From the NCBI RefSeq assembly GCF_022631375.1, contig NZ_JALBGC010000005.1, forward strand, positions 1 to 64,000: DNA of 64,000 nucleotides. Direction: 5' to 3'. Position 1 is the stretch's first letter, and every line of letters begins with the position of its first letter. Under the pieces are notes generated by a model. It was not told where the DNA came from, did not search any database, and saw only the letters and a list, made by a program, of their open reading frames with translations. This document shows positions 8,799 to 17,193 of this stretch, piece by piece. The DNA comes from Hymenobacter cyanobacteriorum. Lineage in GTDB: Bacteria > Bacteroidota > Bacteroidia > Cytophagales > Hymenobacteraceae. A program made the position numbers and the translations under genes.

Positions 8799-9518
8799 AT
8801 GCTAATCAAAACCCGAGGCATCGTCCTCAGCTACCTCAAATACCGCGAAACCAGCATCATCGCCCGCGTCTACACCGAGCGATTGGGCGTGCAGACCTAC
8901 GTGGTGAACGGCGTGCGCAAAGCCAAGCCGCCCGGGCGCATTGCCCTGTTTCAGCCCTTCACGCTGCTGGAGCTGGTGGCCTACGTGGCCCGCGGCAGCA
9001 GCGGCCTCACCCGCATTTCCGAGTTTCGCTGCGCCGAGCCATTCCAGACGTTGCCCTACGAGGTGCAGAAAAGCAGCGTCGTGCTGTTCCTGTCGGAAGT
9101 AGTAGGCCGGGCCGTGCGCGAGGAAGAGCAGAACGAGCCGCTGTTTCAGTTTCTGCACGATTCCATCCTGGCCTTCGACCGGCAAACGGCCGGCGCGGAG
9201 AATTTCGCGCTGGTCTTTCTGCTGGAACTGGCCACTTACTTGGGGTTCGGCATCAGTTCGGGCGGTGAGCTGACCGACCAGGTAATTATGGCCGGCCACG
9301 CCGCCACGGCTCCCGGCGCCAACGGCCCCGCCACGCTGCGCCTGCGCGAGTTCGACCACTACTTCGACGAACTGCTGCGCGACCCGGCCAGCAGCACCAT
9401 TCCCAACGGCCGCGTGCGCCACGAACTGTTGAATGTGCTCATCCGCTACTACCAGCTGCACGTGGAGCAGATGGGCGAGATTCGCTCGCTCGAAATCTTG
9501 TCGGAAGTGTTGAATTAG
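8799..9518 (+). CDS. recO: DNA repair protein RecO
   Basis: A 239-residue protein that acts with RecR to load RecA onto SSB-coated single-stranded DNA in the RecFOR pathway. The N-terminal OB-fold begins with the usual KTRGIVLSYLKYRETSIIA, followed by VNGVRK and the helical domain with FALVFLLELATYLGF. As in many Bacteroidota, zinc-finger cysteines typical of some RecO proteins are not evident. The length is normal. It lies 127 bases after porZ on the same strand and is terminated by a long perfect hairpin. Confidence 0.92.
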   Translation: MLIKTRGIVLSYLKYRETSIIARVYTERLGVQTYVVNGVRKAKPPGRIALFQPFTLLELVAYVARGSSGLTRISEFRCAEPFQTLPYEVQKSSVVLFLSEVVGRAVREEEQNEPLFQFLHDSILAFDRQTAGAENFALVFLLELATYLGFGISSGGELTDQVIMAGHAATAPGANGPATLRLREFDHYFDELLRDPASSTIPNGRVRHELLNVLIRYYQLHVEQMGEIRSLEILSEVLN

Positions 9519-9522
9519 GAAT

Positions 9523-9586
9523 TTCGGCTACACAAGAAGCAGCCCCAACGTCACCTGACATTGGGGCTGCTTCTTGTGTAGCCGAA
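9523..9586. terminator. Very long perfect hairpin between recO and the FKBP cluster (bidirectional terminator)
   Basis: A 26-base arm at 9523-9548 is perfectly complementary to 9561-9586, with a 12-base loop. It lies between convergent genes (recO ends at 9518, the FKBP gene ends at 9592), so it probably serves both. It lacks a long T run on either side. Confidence 0.8.
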
Positions 9587-9591
9587 ACCCA

Positions 9592-10539
9592 TTATTTAAT
9601 GTCGAGCAGCTCGACCTCGAAGCGCAGCACGGTATTCGCTGGAATGTCGGCTCCGGCCCCGCGGGCGCCGTAAGCCAGCGGCGACGGGATGAGCAGCACC
9701 GCCTTGCTGCCTTTGGTGAGCATGGCAATGCCCTGGTCCCAGCCCGGAATTACCTGTTCCACGCCCAGCGTGAAGCTGAACGGCGTATTGTTGCGCTTGG
9801 CCGTCGAATCAAATTCCTTGCCCGTGCTCAGCACCGTGCCCCGGTACAGCACACTCACCGTCTGGCCCTTTTTGGGCGGCAAGCCGGTACCAAGTTTCTT
9901 GATGATGTAGTAGGTGCCGCCGGCCGTTTTGCGGGCGGTGGCGTGGTTTTTCTTCAGGTAAGCGGCTATCAGCGCGTTGTCAGTTGCCGTTTGGGCTACA
10001 GCGGCCTGCGCGGCCTTCTTCTCCATGGCGGCCTGCATCTGCTTCTGGCGGGCCATCATCTGCTCCATCGTCAGCAGCTCGCGGGCGCTGGCCAGCACCG
10101 TGAGCGTGTTGCCGCCGCGTTTGATAAAGGGAGGTACCGGCTGGCGGAACGTTTTGGCAAACACGGTATCGGCCGGAAAGCGGAACACGGCGCTGTCGCC
10201 GGGCAGCAGCAAGCCCAGGGCCTCTTCGAGGCTGCCGGGCGTGGTTTGGGGCGGCAGGGCCACGGGCTGCGGCATGGGCTGCATGCGGCGCGAACTCATG
10301 AGCACCGAGTCGCGCCCGGTGCGGAACTCCATGAACACGGTGAGCACCTGGCCGGCGCGGCTGGCGTACGGCGCGTCGGTCGGGGCCAAGGCGCGGGGCT
10401 GGTACTTACCGGTCGCATCGGCCCGGAACAGGCGATACTCGGTGCCTGAAGGCAGGCGGGCGAACGGCTGGTCCTGCGCCTGGGCAGGGCGGGCTAGCCC
10501 CAGCAGCGCGGTCAGCGCGCTGAAAAGAAAATATTTCAT
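9592..10539 (-). CDS. Secreted FKBP-type peptidyl-prolyl isomerase, two-domain
   Basis: A 315-residue protein with signal peptide (cleavage near PAQAQ, residue 22). A degenerate FKBP-like region (about 60-155) ends in PVPPFIKRGGN. A charged Met/Gln/Lys-rich helical linker follows. A canonical FKBP domain occupies the last ~100 residues, with the active-site set LYRG, EFDS, FSFTLG, VIPGWDQG, LAYGARGAG, IPANTVLRFEVEL. It is the last of four FKBP genes in tandem and shares its layout with the first (11769-12812). The ATG at 10539 is preferred over a near in-frame ATG at 10548. The likely role is folding of envelope proteins; clients are unknown. Confidence 0.9.
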   Translation of the reverse strand: MKYFLFSALTALLGLARPAQAQDQPFARLPSGTEYRLFRADATGKYQPRALAPTDAPYASRAGQVLTVFMEFRTGRDSVLMSSRRMQPMPQPVALPPQTTPGSLEEALGLLLPGDSAVFRFPADTVFAKTFRQPVPPFIKRGGNTLTVLASARELLTMEQMMARQKQMQAAMEKKAAQAAVAQTATDNALIAAYLKKNHATARKTAGGTYYIIKKLGTGLPPKKGQTVSVLYRGTVLSTGKEFDSTAKRNNTPFSFTLGVEQVIPGWDQGIAMLTKGSKAVLLIPSPLAYGARGAGADIPANTVLRFEVELLDIK

Positions 10540-10566
10540 AGGGAACATACAGAATAGCCGGGCTCT

Positions 10567-11070
10567 TTAGCGAACGCCGACAATCTCCAACTCGAAAACC
10601 AGCGGGGTATTGGGGGGCACCAGGTACTGCTTGTCGTCGTCGGGGTTGCGCACACCGTTGGCGGCATAGCCCAGCGCCGCCGGAATCCAGACCCAAACGC
10701 GCGAACCCACGGGCAGCAGCGGAATCACTTCATCGAGGCCGGTGATGACTTCGTGCCGGCCCACCCGAAATTTCAGCAGGCCGCCCTGTGCTTCGGAAGC
10801 GTCAAAAAGGTGGCCGTCGGGCAAAAAGCCGGCGTAGCGTGCGCTCACCCGTTGGCCATGCTTGGGGAGCGGGCCGGTGCCGAGCTCCCGAAACACGTAG
10901 CGCACGCCGTGGGGCGTGCGCTGCGGGGCTGCATGTAGGGTGTCGAGTGGCGGCCGGAGCGAAGTCGTGCCCGGCCCGGCCTGCGCCAGTGCGTGGCCGG
11001 CCGGTGCGGCCAGCAACAGCAGCAGGAAACCTCGGAAAAGCCGGGCGCGGCCGTTATTGGTCGATGACAT
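10567..11070 (-). CDS. Secreted FKBP-type peptidyl-prolyl isomerase, single-domain
   Basis: A 167-residue protein with a hydrophobic signal peptide ending near AGHALAQ. One FKBP domain spans residues about 58-167: RVSARYAGFL, HLFDAS, LKFRVGRHEVITGLDEVIPL, LGYA, VPPNTPLVFELEIV. The usual VIPGW motif reads VITGL, so the tryptophan of the active-site floor is missing and activity or specificity may differ. It is the third of four tandem FKBP genes, 10 bases after the upstream member. Confidence 0.88.
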   Translation of the reverse strand: MSSTNNGRARLFRGFLLLLLAAPAGHALAQAGPGTTSLRPPLDTLHAAPQRTPHGVRYVFRELGTGPLPKHGQRVSARYAGFLPDGHLFDASEAQGGLLKFRVGRHEVITGLDEVIPLLPVGSRVWVWIPAALGYAANGVRNPDDDKQYLVPPNTPLVFELEIVGVR

Positions 11071-11080
11071 GCGAAGCGGC

Positions 11081-11677
11081 TTATAAAATCTCGAGAATCT
11101 CTATGTCGAACATCAGGGCCGCATCGGTCGGAATGCCGGTAGTGCCGTTGGGGCCATAGGCCAGGCGCGACGGCACCAGCAGCAGCTTGCGGTCGCCTAC
11201 CCGCGAAAGCAGTAATCCTTCGCCGAAGCCTGCCGTCAGGCCGGTGCCGGCCGTGAACACTGCGCAACCGCACACCGTGCGATTATCGGCCGAGTTGTCG
11301 AAAATAGCCCCCTGCGGGTAGCGCGGGTCGCCATACGAAGCCGGGTAGCCGGTAGAAGCCGGGTGGGCCCCGTTGCTTAAAAACCGCCCCACGTACTTCA
11401 TGCGCACCTGATTGCCCGTTTTCACGGCCGCTCCGGCGCCATCTACCAAGTTCACGACGTAGAGGCCTGAGTTGGTCTTGGTCGCTTTGGTCAGCAGGTT
11501 GTTGCGGCGCAGGTAGCTCTGAATCGTATCGTCGTCGATTTGCTTAAGCTGGTCCTGATGCTCACTCAGTTGCTTTTGCAGCGTGGTTTGGCTGTTGCAA
11601 CTCCACAGGGCAGGAGTTGCCAGCAGCAAAAAAGCAGCCAGCAGCCAGTGGCGCGTCGGGAGCAGGGAAGTATTCAT
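11081..11677 (-). CDS. FKBP-type peptidyl-prolyl isomerase, probable lipoprotein
   Basis: A 198-residue protein. The start at 11677 gives a hydrophobic signal segment ending in TPALWSC, a loose lipobox with Cys27. A short helical region follows (QLKQIDDDTIQSYLRRNN), then an FKBP domain with VRMKYVGRF, an insertion rich in Tyr/Pro/Gly (near HPASTGYPASYG), AIFDNS, LTAGFGEGL in place of VIPGWDEGL, and LAYGPNG. The altered VIPGW motif suggests changed activity. Second of the four FKBP genes. Confidence 0.87.
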   Translation of the reverse strand: MNTSLLPTRHWLLAAFLLLATPALWSCNSQTTLQKQLSEHQDQLKQIDDDTIQSYLRRNNLLTKATKTNSGLYVVNLVDGAGAAVKTGNQVRMKYVGRFLSNGAHPASTGYPASYGDPRYPQGAIFDNSADNRTVCGCAVFTAGTGLTAGFGEGLLLSRVGDRKLLLVPSRLAYGPNGTTGIPTDAALMFDIEILEIL

Positions 11678-11768
11678 ATCGAGAGGAGCTAACATAATTC
11701 CGGCCAGCAGGGGCCCGGGCCGTGGCACCGCGCCACCCGTTGGCCGGAATCGGGAGAAATAAAAATAA

Positions 11769-12812
11769 CTATTGAACGGCTACCAGCTCCACTTCAAAGC
11801 GCAGCGGGGCGTTGGCCGGAATGTCGGCACCAGCGCCGTTGGGGCCATAAGCCAGCGGCGACGGAATCAGCAGAATGGCTTTGCTGCCGGGGTTCAGCAG
11901 GGCAATGCCTTCGTCCCAGCCCGGAATAACCTGGCCCAGGCCGATGGGGAAATCAATCGGGCGGCCCTGCTTGTCCGACGAGTCGAACAGCTTGCCGCTC
12001 AGCAGCGTGCCGTTGTAGTTCACGCTCACAATCTGGCCGGGCTTGGGCTTGTCGCCGGTGCCGGGCTTCAATACCTGGTAATACACGCCCAGGGGCGTTT
12101 TCTGCATCGTCAGGCCGTTTTTCTTGATGTAATCCTGCAGCAGGGCATCGTCTTTTTTCATCTGCTCGGCTACTTTCGACGTGCCCAGCATGGTTTTCAT
12201 CGCCTGCTGCTGCGCGGCTACCTGCTTCTGGAACTCGGGCGAAGCCATGCGCTTCTTAATCTGAGCGGCCATCGAGCGCTTCTGCAGTTCGGGCTCCATG
12301 GCCTTTTCCTCCTCGGCCGTGGCCAGTTTCGGCGTGGTTGCGACGAACATCTGCACGAAGTTGCCGCCGCGGCGCAAGAAGGGCGGTACCGGCTGGCCCG
12401 ACTTGGGCTTGATGAGCGAATCGACCTGGAAGCGGAACACGCCGCTGTCGCCGGGCTGCAGCAGCGACAGGGCCTCGTCGGGCATGCCTTTCTGCTTCAG
12501 CTCCTGCAGGGGCATGGGCACGGCCATGCGCATGTCGGTGCGGGTGTTTTGCAGCACCGAGTCCTTGCCGGTGCGGTATTCGGTGTAGCCCATCAGGAAC
12601 TTGCCCACCCGGTCTTTGTAGGTCGGGTCGCCGTCGGGGCCGATTTCGCGCCGCTCGTAGCTGTTGCCGACTTTCTTATAAATCTTGTACTCGATGCCGG
12701 ACTTGGTTTTGGCAAAATCACCGTCGCTCTTGTTGCAGGCGGTGAGAGAAGCGAAGCCCAGCACGCCGGCCGCCAGGGCCAGCTGCCGCGCAGAGCGGGA
12801 GGAAAAACGCAT
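11769..12812 (-). CDS. FKBP-type peptidyl-prolyl isomerase, two-domain lipoprotein
   Basis: A 347-residue protein. The signal peptide ends in the lipobox SLTAC (Cys26), so it is probably anchored to a membrane. A degenerate FKBP-like region (about 65-175, ending PVPPFLRRGGN) and a long charged helical segment (about 180-250) precede a canonical FKBP domain with VNYNGTL, LFDSSD, IDFPIGLGQVIPGWDEG, LAYGPNGAGADIPAN and LRFEVEL. All usual active-site residues are present. It is the first gene of the minus-strand FKBP cluster. A TAACTTTA box at 12845-12852 (minus) could be its -7 element. Confidence 0.9.
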   Translation of the reverse strand: MRFSSRSARQLALAAGVLGFASLTACNKSDGDFAKTKSGIEYKIYKKVGNSYERREIGPDGDPTYKDRVGKFLMGYTEYRTGKDSVLQNTRTDMRMAVPMPLQELKQKGMPDEALSLLQPGDSGVFRFQVDSLIKPKSGQPVPPFLRRGGNFVQMFVATTPKLATAEEEKAMEPELQKRSMAAQIKKRMASPEFQKQVAAQQQAMKTMLGTSKVAEQMKKDDALLQDYIKKNGLTMQKTPLGVYYQVLKPGTGDKPKPGQIVSVNYNGTLLSGKLFDSSDKQGRPIDFPIGLGQVIPGWDEGIALLNPGSKAILLIPSPLAYGPNGAGADIPANAPLRFEVELVAVQ

Positions 12813-12850
12813 GAAATTAAAAAAGGTGAAGGGTCAGAAACGGTGTAAAG

Positions 12851-13897
12851 TTACGCCACCGGCGGCGCTACGGCTGCCGGTACTCCCGTGAGCTGCTCCT
12901 TGTACTCGGGAAGGATGCTCAGGAAGCGGTCGACGGTTGCATCGAGGGGCTCGTAGCTGATGCCGCCGGAGGCATTGTGGTGCCCGCCGCCATCGAAATG
13001 CTTGCGCGAGAAGTCGCTGACGGAGAAGCTCCCCACCGAGCGGAACGAGATTTTAACGGCCACGCCGCGGTCAATAAATACGGCCGCAAACACGATGCCC
13101 TCAATGCTCAGCGCGTAGTTCACCAGGCCCTCGGTATCGCCGGTTTTGCTCTGGTACTGGCGCAATTCCTCCTGCGTGATGGCGATGTAAGCGGTGTTGA
13201 ACTCGCGGTTCACCACCAGCTTGTCCTTCAGCACGAAGCCCAGGAAGCGCAGGCGGATTTCGGAATGCGAGTCGTAGATGCGGCGGTGCACCGACGATAA
13301 ATCAATCTGCACCTTCAGCAGCTCGGCGATAATTAAATGCACGTTGCGCGAGGTGCTGGGGTGGCGGAACGAGCCCGTATCGGTCATGATGCCCGCGTAG
13401 AGCGCCTCGCCCATGCCCTTGGTGATGAGGTCCTGGTCGCCCAGGTCGCGGATGATTTCGAAAATCAGCTCGGCCGTAGCGGCGGCCGTGGGCACCGAGA
13501 AGACGATGTCGGCAAAGTCCTCGGGCTGCTGGTGGTGGTCGATGAGCACCTTGGTGGCGCTGGCTTGGCGGATGTACTCGCCCAACTCGTTGATGCGGCC
13601 CAGGCAGCTGAAATCGAGGCAGCAGATGACCTCGGCGCGGGCAATGAGGTCGCGCACCTGCCGGTCGTTCTGGCGCTTTTCGTAGATAACCACCTCGTCG
13701 TTGCCCTCCATCCAGTTCAGGAAGGCAGGGTAATCCGACGGCGTCACGACCGTGACGTGGTGGCCCTTTTGCTTGAGGTAACCGGCCCAGGCCAGCGACG
13801 AGCCCAGCGCGTCGGCGTCGGGCTTGTGGTGGGTGGTGATGACAACCTGCTTGGGCTGCGCCAACAACGCCCGCAGGGCGGAAATGGAACTAGACAT
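12851..13897 (-). CDS. nrnA: DHH-family phosphoesterase (NrnA-like nanoRNase / pAp phosphatase)
   Basis: A 348-residue protein with the DHH domain motifs HHKPDADALG (residues 23-32), LDFSCLGR, and IDHHQQP, followed by a DHHA1 domain with DGGGHHNASGG. NrnA enzymes degrade 2-5 nucleotide RNAs and dephosphorylate pAp using two Mn ions. The ATG at 13897 is preferred to the TTG two codons upstream. It is divergent from ndk, with about 225 bases between the starts. Assignment to NrnA rather than another DHH subfamily rests on length and motif order. Confidence 0.85.
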   Translation of the reverse strand: MSSSISALRALLAQPKQVVITTHHKPDADALGSSLAWAGYLKQKGHHVTVVTPSDYPAFLNWMEGNDEVVIYEKRQNDRQVRDLIARAEVICCLDFSCLGRINELGEYIRQASATKVLIDHHQQPEDFADIVFSVPTAAATAELIFEIIRDLGDQDLITKGMGEALYAGIMTDTGSFRHPSTSRNVHLIIAELLKVQIDLSSVHRRIYDSHSEIRLRFLGFVLKDKLVVNREFNTAYIAITQEELRQYQSKTGDTEGLVNYALSIEGIVFAAVFIDRGVAVKISFRSVGSFSVSDFSRKHFDGGGHHNASGGISYEPLDATVDRFLSILPEYKEQLTGVPAAVAPPVA

Positions 13898-14068
13898 CGA
13901 CAACGTGAATGGCCCTGATGAAAACGGCGGGCCGGTGGCTTACAAAGAATTGGGCCGGCAAAAGTCGGAAGAAATCTTGTCTTAACAGCGCAAGCCCCTC
14001 GGAAGGTTCTCGCAAAAGCGCTGAACCGCGCCGCCGGCCCGGCCAATGCCCGCGGCTGGCTTTGGTGC

Positions 14069-14076
14069 TACTTTTG
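14069..14076 (+). promoter_or_regulatory. Candidate -7 box of ndk
   Basis: TACTTTTG fits the Bacteroidota consensus TAnnTTTG and lies 46 bases before the ndk ATG. A clear TTG box at the expected distance is not seen, so this is a half-match. Confidence 0.35.
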
Positions 14077-14122
14077 TGGCGCAATACGTTTTTTCAACAT
14101 CCAATTTCCCCCGACCAACGCA

Positions 14123-14533
14123 ATGGCCACCAACCGCACATTCACGATGATTAAGCCCGATGCCGTTCAGGAAAACCACATTGGTGGTATCCTGAGCATG
14201 ATTGAGGCCGGCGGCTTCCGCATCGTGGAGCTCCAGAAAATCAACCTCACCGCCGAGCGCGCGGGCCAGTTCTACGCCGTGCACGCCGAGCGTCCGTTCT
14301 ATGGCGACCTCGTGAAATACATGTCGAGCGGCCCCATCGTGGCGGCTATTCTCGAAAAAGAAAATGCCGTGGCTGATTTCCGCACCCTCATCGGTGCCAC
14401 CAACCCGGCCAACGCCGAGGAAGGCACCATCCGGAAGAAGTACGCCAAGAGCATCGAAGCCAACGCCGTACACGGTTCGGATTCGGACGAAAACGCCCAG
14501 ATTGAAGGCGACTTCTTCTTCGGCAACAAGTAG
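14123..14533 (+). CDS. ndk: Nucleoside-diphosphate kinase
   Basis: A 136-residue protein that transfers gamma-phosphate between nucleoside di- and triphosphates through a phosphohistidine. The N-terminus TFTMIKPDAVQ and the active-site NAVHGSDS (His117) are textbook. Length is normal. It is a single gene with its own terminator, divergent from nrnA. Confidence 0.97.
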   Translation: MATNRTFTMIKPDAVQENHIGGILSMIEAGGFRIVELQKINLTAERAGQFYAVHAERPFYGDLVKYMSSGPIVAAILEKENAVADFRTLIGATNPANAEEGTIRKKYAKSIEANAVHGSDSDENAQIEGDFFFGNK

Positions 14534-14554
14534 TTCTGCTCGCCGCAAGGCAGC

Positions 14555-14593
14555 AAAAAGCCCGCTCTGCATGCGCAGAGCGGGCTTTTTCTT
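14555..14593 (+). terminator. Rho-independent terminator of ndk
   Basis: Arms AAAAAGCCCGCTCTGC (14555-14570) and GCAGAGCGGGCTTTTT (14575-14590) form a 16-base stem with a four-base loop and T run. It may also serve the convergent gene ending at 14644. Confidence 0.92.
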
Positions 14594-14643
14594 TATACCA
14601 AAAACAGACTGTTTTTATACCAATCTTGTATTGTCGAGCTTAC

Positions 14644-15930
14644 TTACGCTTGTTCTACCGATAGCAATGAGTTGGCGGGCGTGACTTCCTCGACTGGCTG
14701 CGTGGTGTGCTTGTGCTTGAATATAAACACGAACAGCACGGCAATAACCAGGGAGTAGCCCGCAAACGTGAGCCAGATGTTGTGCCAGTCCTTCACGCCG
14801 TTGGCATCGGTGAAGTAGTGCTGGATGATGAGGCCGCTCAGCGAACTGCCCAGCACGGCCCCAAAGCCGTTGGTCATCATCATAAACAAGCCCTGGGCGC
14901 TGGCCCGGATGCTGGGCTGCGTCTGAGTTTCGACGAACAGCGAGCCCGAGATATTGAAGAAGTCGAAGGCCATGCCGTACACGATGCACGAGAGGATAAT
15001 CATCCAGAGGCCCTGGCCGGGGTTACCGTAGGCGAACAGGCCGAAGCGCAGTACCCAGGCAATCATGCTGAACAACATCACCTGCTTGATGCCGAAGCGG
15101 CGCAGGAAGAACGGAATGGCGAGGATGAACAGCGTCTCGGAAATCTGCGAGATGGACATGATGATGGCCGGATACTTCACCGTGAGGGTGCCCTGGTACT
15201 CCGGGTTCTTGTCAAAATCGTGCAGGAAGGTGTCGCCGTAGGCATTGGTGAGCTGCAGCGCAGCGCCAAGCAGCAGCGCGAAGAGAAAGAAGGTCAGCAT
15301 TTTGCGGTCGCGCAGAATGGCGAACGACTTGAGACCGAGGATTTCGGCTAGGTTCTGGCTCGACGTGCTGGCCGACTGGGGCGGGCAGGCGGGCAGCGTG
15401 AACGAATAAATGCCCAGCAGAATGGCCGCGCCAGCCGCCACGTAGAACTGGCTGGCCGACTTCTCGAAGCCGAGCAGGCTTACCGTCCACATGGCCACGA
15501 TGAAGCCGATGGTGCCCCACACGCGGATGGGCGGGTAGTCCTTCACCACGTCGAACCCCTGCCGTTTCAGGATGGAGTAGGATACGGCAATGGACAGCGC
15601 CAGCGTGGGCATGTAGAAAATCATGTTCAGCAGGATAACCCAGAAGAACGTGCCGGGGTCCGTTACCATCGGGATGGTAAGCAGCACGAGGCCGCCCAGA
15701 ATGTGCAGCACGCCGTAGAGCTTTTCGGCGTTCACGTACTTATCGGCCACGATGCCCATGAGCGAGGGCATGAAGATGGAAGCAATGCCCATGGTCGAGA
15801 AAATGGCGCCAAACTGGGCACCGGACCATTGCTTCGTTTGAAACCAATAAGCGCCAATCGTAATCAGCCACGAGCCCCAGATGAAGAACTGGAGGAAACT
15901 CAGGACAGTAAGGCGCAGCTTCGTATTCAT
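14644..15930 (-). CDS. nupG: Nucleoside permease (NupG-type nucleoside:H+ symporter, MFS fold)
   Basis: A 428-residue, 12-segment transporter. The N-terminus (MNTKLRLTVLSFLQFFIWGSW) is the hallmark of the nucleoside:H+ symporter family, and FSTMGIASIFMPSLMGIVAD and PIRVWGTIGFI fit the same family. It probably imports nucleosides, consistent with tdk and ndk nearby though not in one operon. The ATG at 15930 is chosen; an upstream extension to 15981 lacks family similarity. A TATCTTTG box (minus, 15995-16002) is a good -7 element about 65 bases upstream. Confidence 0.87.
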   Translation of the reverse strand: MNTKLRLTVLSFLQFFIWGSWLITIGAYWFQTKQWSGAQFGAIFSTMGIASIFMPSLMGIVADKYVNAEKLYGVLHILGGLVLLTIPMVTDPGTFFWVILLNMIFYMPTLALSIAVSYSILKRQGFDVVKDYPPIRVWGTIGFIVAMWTVSLLGFEKSASQFYVAAGAAILLGIYSFTLPACPPQSASTSSQNLAEILGLKSFAILRDRKMLTFFLFALLLGAALQLTNAYGDTFLHDFDKNPEYQGTLTVKYPAIIMSISQISETLFILAIPFFLRRFGIKQVMLFSMIAWVLRFGLFAYGNPGQGLWMIILSCIVYGMAFDFFNISGSLFVETQTQPSIRASAQGLFMMMTNGFGAVLGSSLSGLIIQHYFTDANGVKDWHNIWLTFAGYSLVIAVLFVFIFKHKHTTQPVEEVTPANSLLSVEQA

Positions 15931-15994
15931 GCGGGAACGGGGCAAAAGGGGTGGGATAAGACAAATGCAGGCGCGGCGCACGAGCCACGACCGT

Positions 15995-16002
15995 CAAAGA
16001 TA
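15995..16002 (-). promoter_or_regulatory. Candidate -7 box of the nucleoside permease gene
   Basis: Read on the minus strand this is TATCTTTG, matching TAnnTTTG. The -33 position falls inside the terminator hairpin of the upstream gene (16010-16055), so the two signals are packed together. Confidence 0.4.
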
Positions 16003-16003
16003 A

Positions 16004-16055
16004 ATAAAAAAGCCCCTGCGAAGCGCCCGGTGGGGGACGAGCTTCGCAGGGGCTT
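16004..16055 (-). terminator. Terminator of the old-yellow-enzyme gene
   Basis: Arms AAGCCCCTGCGAAGC (16010-16024) and GCTTCGCAGGGGCTT (16041-16055) form a 15-base perfect stem. On the minus strand it is followed by a T run (16004-16009). Confidence 0.88.
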
Positions 16056-16077
16056 CAATTCGCCGTTGAGGGCCTTT

Positions 16078-17193
16078 TTACGCCTCGTAGGTGGGCGAGA
16101 ACGTGCCGGCAGGCTGGCCGTCGGCGGTGGGGTAGTGGGTGTAGCCGTCGGCGAAACCGTTGGGGCCGGGAGCGTAGAAGGTGGCCTGGTCGGCCTCGGC
16201 CAGGGGCTGGCCGGCTTGCAGGCGCTCCACGAGGTCGGGGTTCGAGATGTAGGCGGTGCCGAAGGAGATGAAGGCGGCGCGGCCGGCGAGGTCGGCTTCG
16301 GTGCGGGCCAGGTCGCGGTAGCCGCCGTTGTAGATGACGGGGCCGGTGTAGGCGGCGTGGATGCTGTCCAATACCTCGGCCGGGATGTAGCCCGTGGCCA
16401 CGAGGTGCACGTACGCCACGCCGATTTTTTGCAGCTCGGCGGCCAGGTAGGCGTAGGTTTCGGCCATTTCAGGGTAGGCGCCCATGTCGTTGAAGGTGCT
16501 GCCCGGCGAGAGGCGCACGCCGGTGCGGTCGGCTCCGATTTCGGCGGCCACGGCGCGGGTGACGTCGAGCACGAAGCGGGCGCGGTTCTGCACGCTGCCG
16601 CCGTATTCGTCGGTGCGCTGGTTGCTGTTCGGGTTCAGGAACTGCTCGGGCAAGTAGCCGTTGGCACCGTGCACTTCCACGCCGTCGAAACCGGCTTCCA
16701 GAGCCAGCTTGGCGCTTTGAGCGTACTGCTGCACTACTTCGGCCACTTCGGCGGTGGTGAGGGCGCGGGGCGCGGGCTGGTCCTGCATCTGCTGCTGGTC
16801 GGTCCACATCTGGCCTTTGGCGGCGATGGCCGAGGGGGCGACGCCTTCGGCACCCTCGGGCAGGTTGAGGGGGTGGAACACGCGGCCGGCGTGCATGAGC
16901 TGAATGAAGATGTGGCCGCCGTGGTGGTGCACGGTTTCCGTCACACGCTGCCAGTTGGTGGCTTGCTCCGGCGTGAACAGGCCAGGAATGCGGGCGTAGC
17001 CCAGGCCGTCGGCCGAGGGCGACACGCCTTCGGAGATGATGAGGCCGGCGGTGGCGCGCTGGCGGTAGTACTCGGCCATCAGCTCGTTGGCTTCGTTGCC
17101 CAGGGCGCGGCTGCGCGTCATGGGGGCCATTACGATGCGATTGGTGAGGGTGAGCGGGCCGAGTTGGGCGGGCTCAAAAGCTTTGCTTGACAT
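16078..17193 (-). CDS. Alkene reductase, old yellow enzyme family (FMN-dependent)
   Basis: A 371-residue TIM-barrel flavoprotein. OYE enzymes use NAD(P)H to reduce activated C=C bonds (enals, enones, N-ethylmaleimide, nitro-esters). Visible motifs: NRIVMAPMTRSRA near the N-terminus, IQLMHAGR, VEVHGANGYLPEQFL with the substrate-binding His and Asn, RTDEYGG, and the FMN-phosphate region YNGGY and FISFGTAYISNPDL. Length is typical. Monocistronic, with its own terminator and a long A/T-rich upstream region. NemA-like function is likely; the natural substrate is unknown. Confidence 0.92.
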   Translation of the reverse strand: MSSKAFEPAQLGPLTLTNRIVMAPMTRSRALGNEANELMAEYYRQRATAGLIISEGVSPSADGLGYARIPGLFTPEQATNWQRVTETVHHHGGHIFIQLMHAGRVFHPLNLPEGAEGVAPSAIAAKGQMWTDQQQMQDQPAPRALTTAEVAEVVQQYAQSAKLALEAGFDGVEVHGANGYLPEQFLNPNSNQRTDEYGGSVQNRARFVLDVTRAVAAEIGADRTGVRLSPGSTFNDMGAYPEMAETYAYLAAELQKIGVAYVHLVATGYIPAEVLDSIHAAYTGPVIYNGGYRDLARTEADLAGRAAFISFGTAYISNPDLVERLQAGQPLAEADQATFYAPGPNGFADGYTHYPTADGQPAGTFSPTYEA

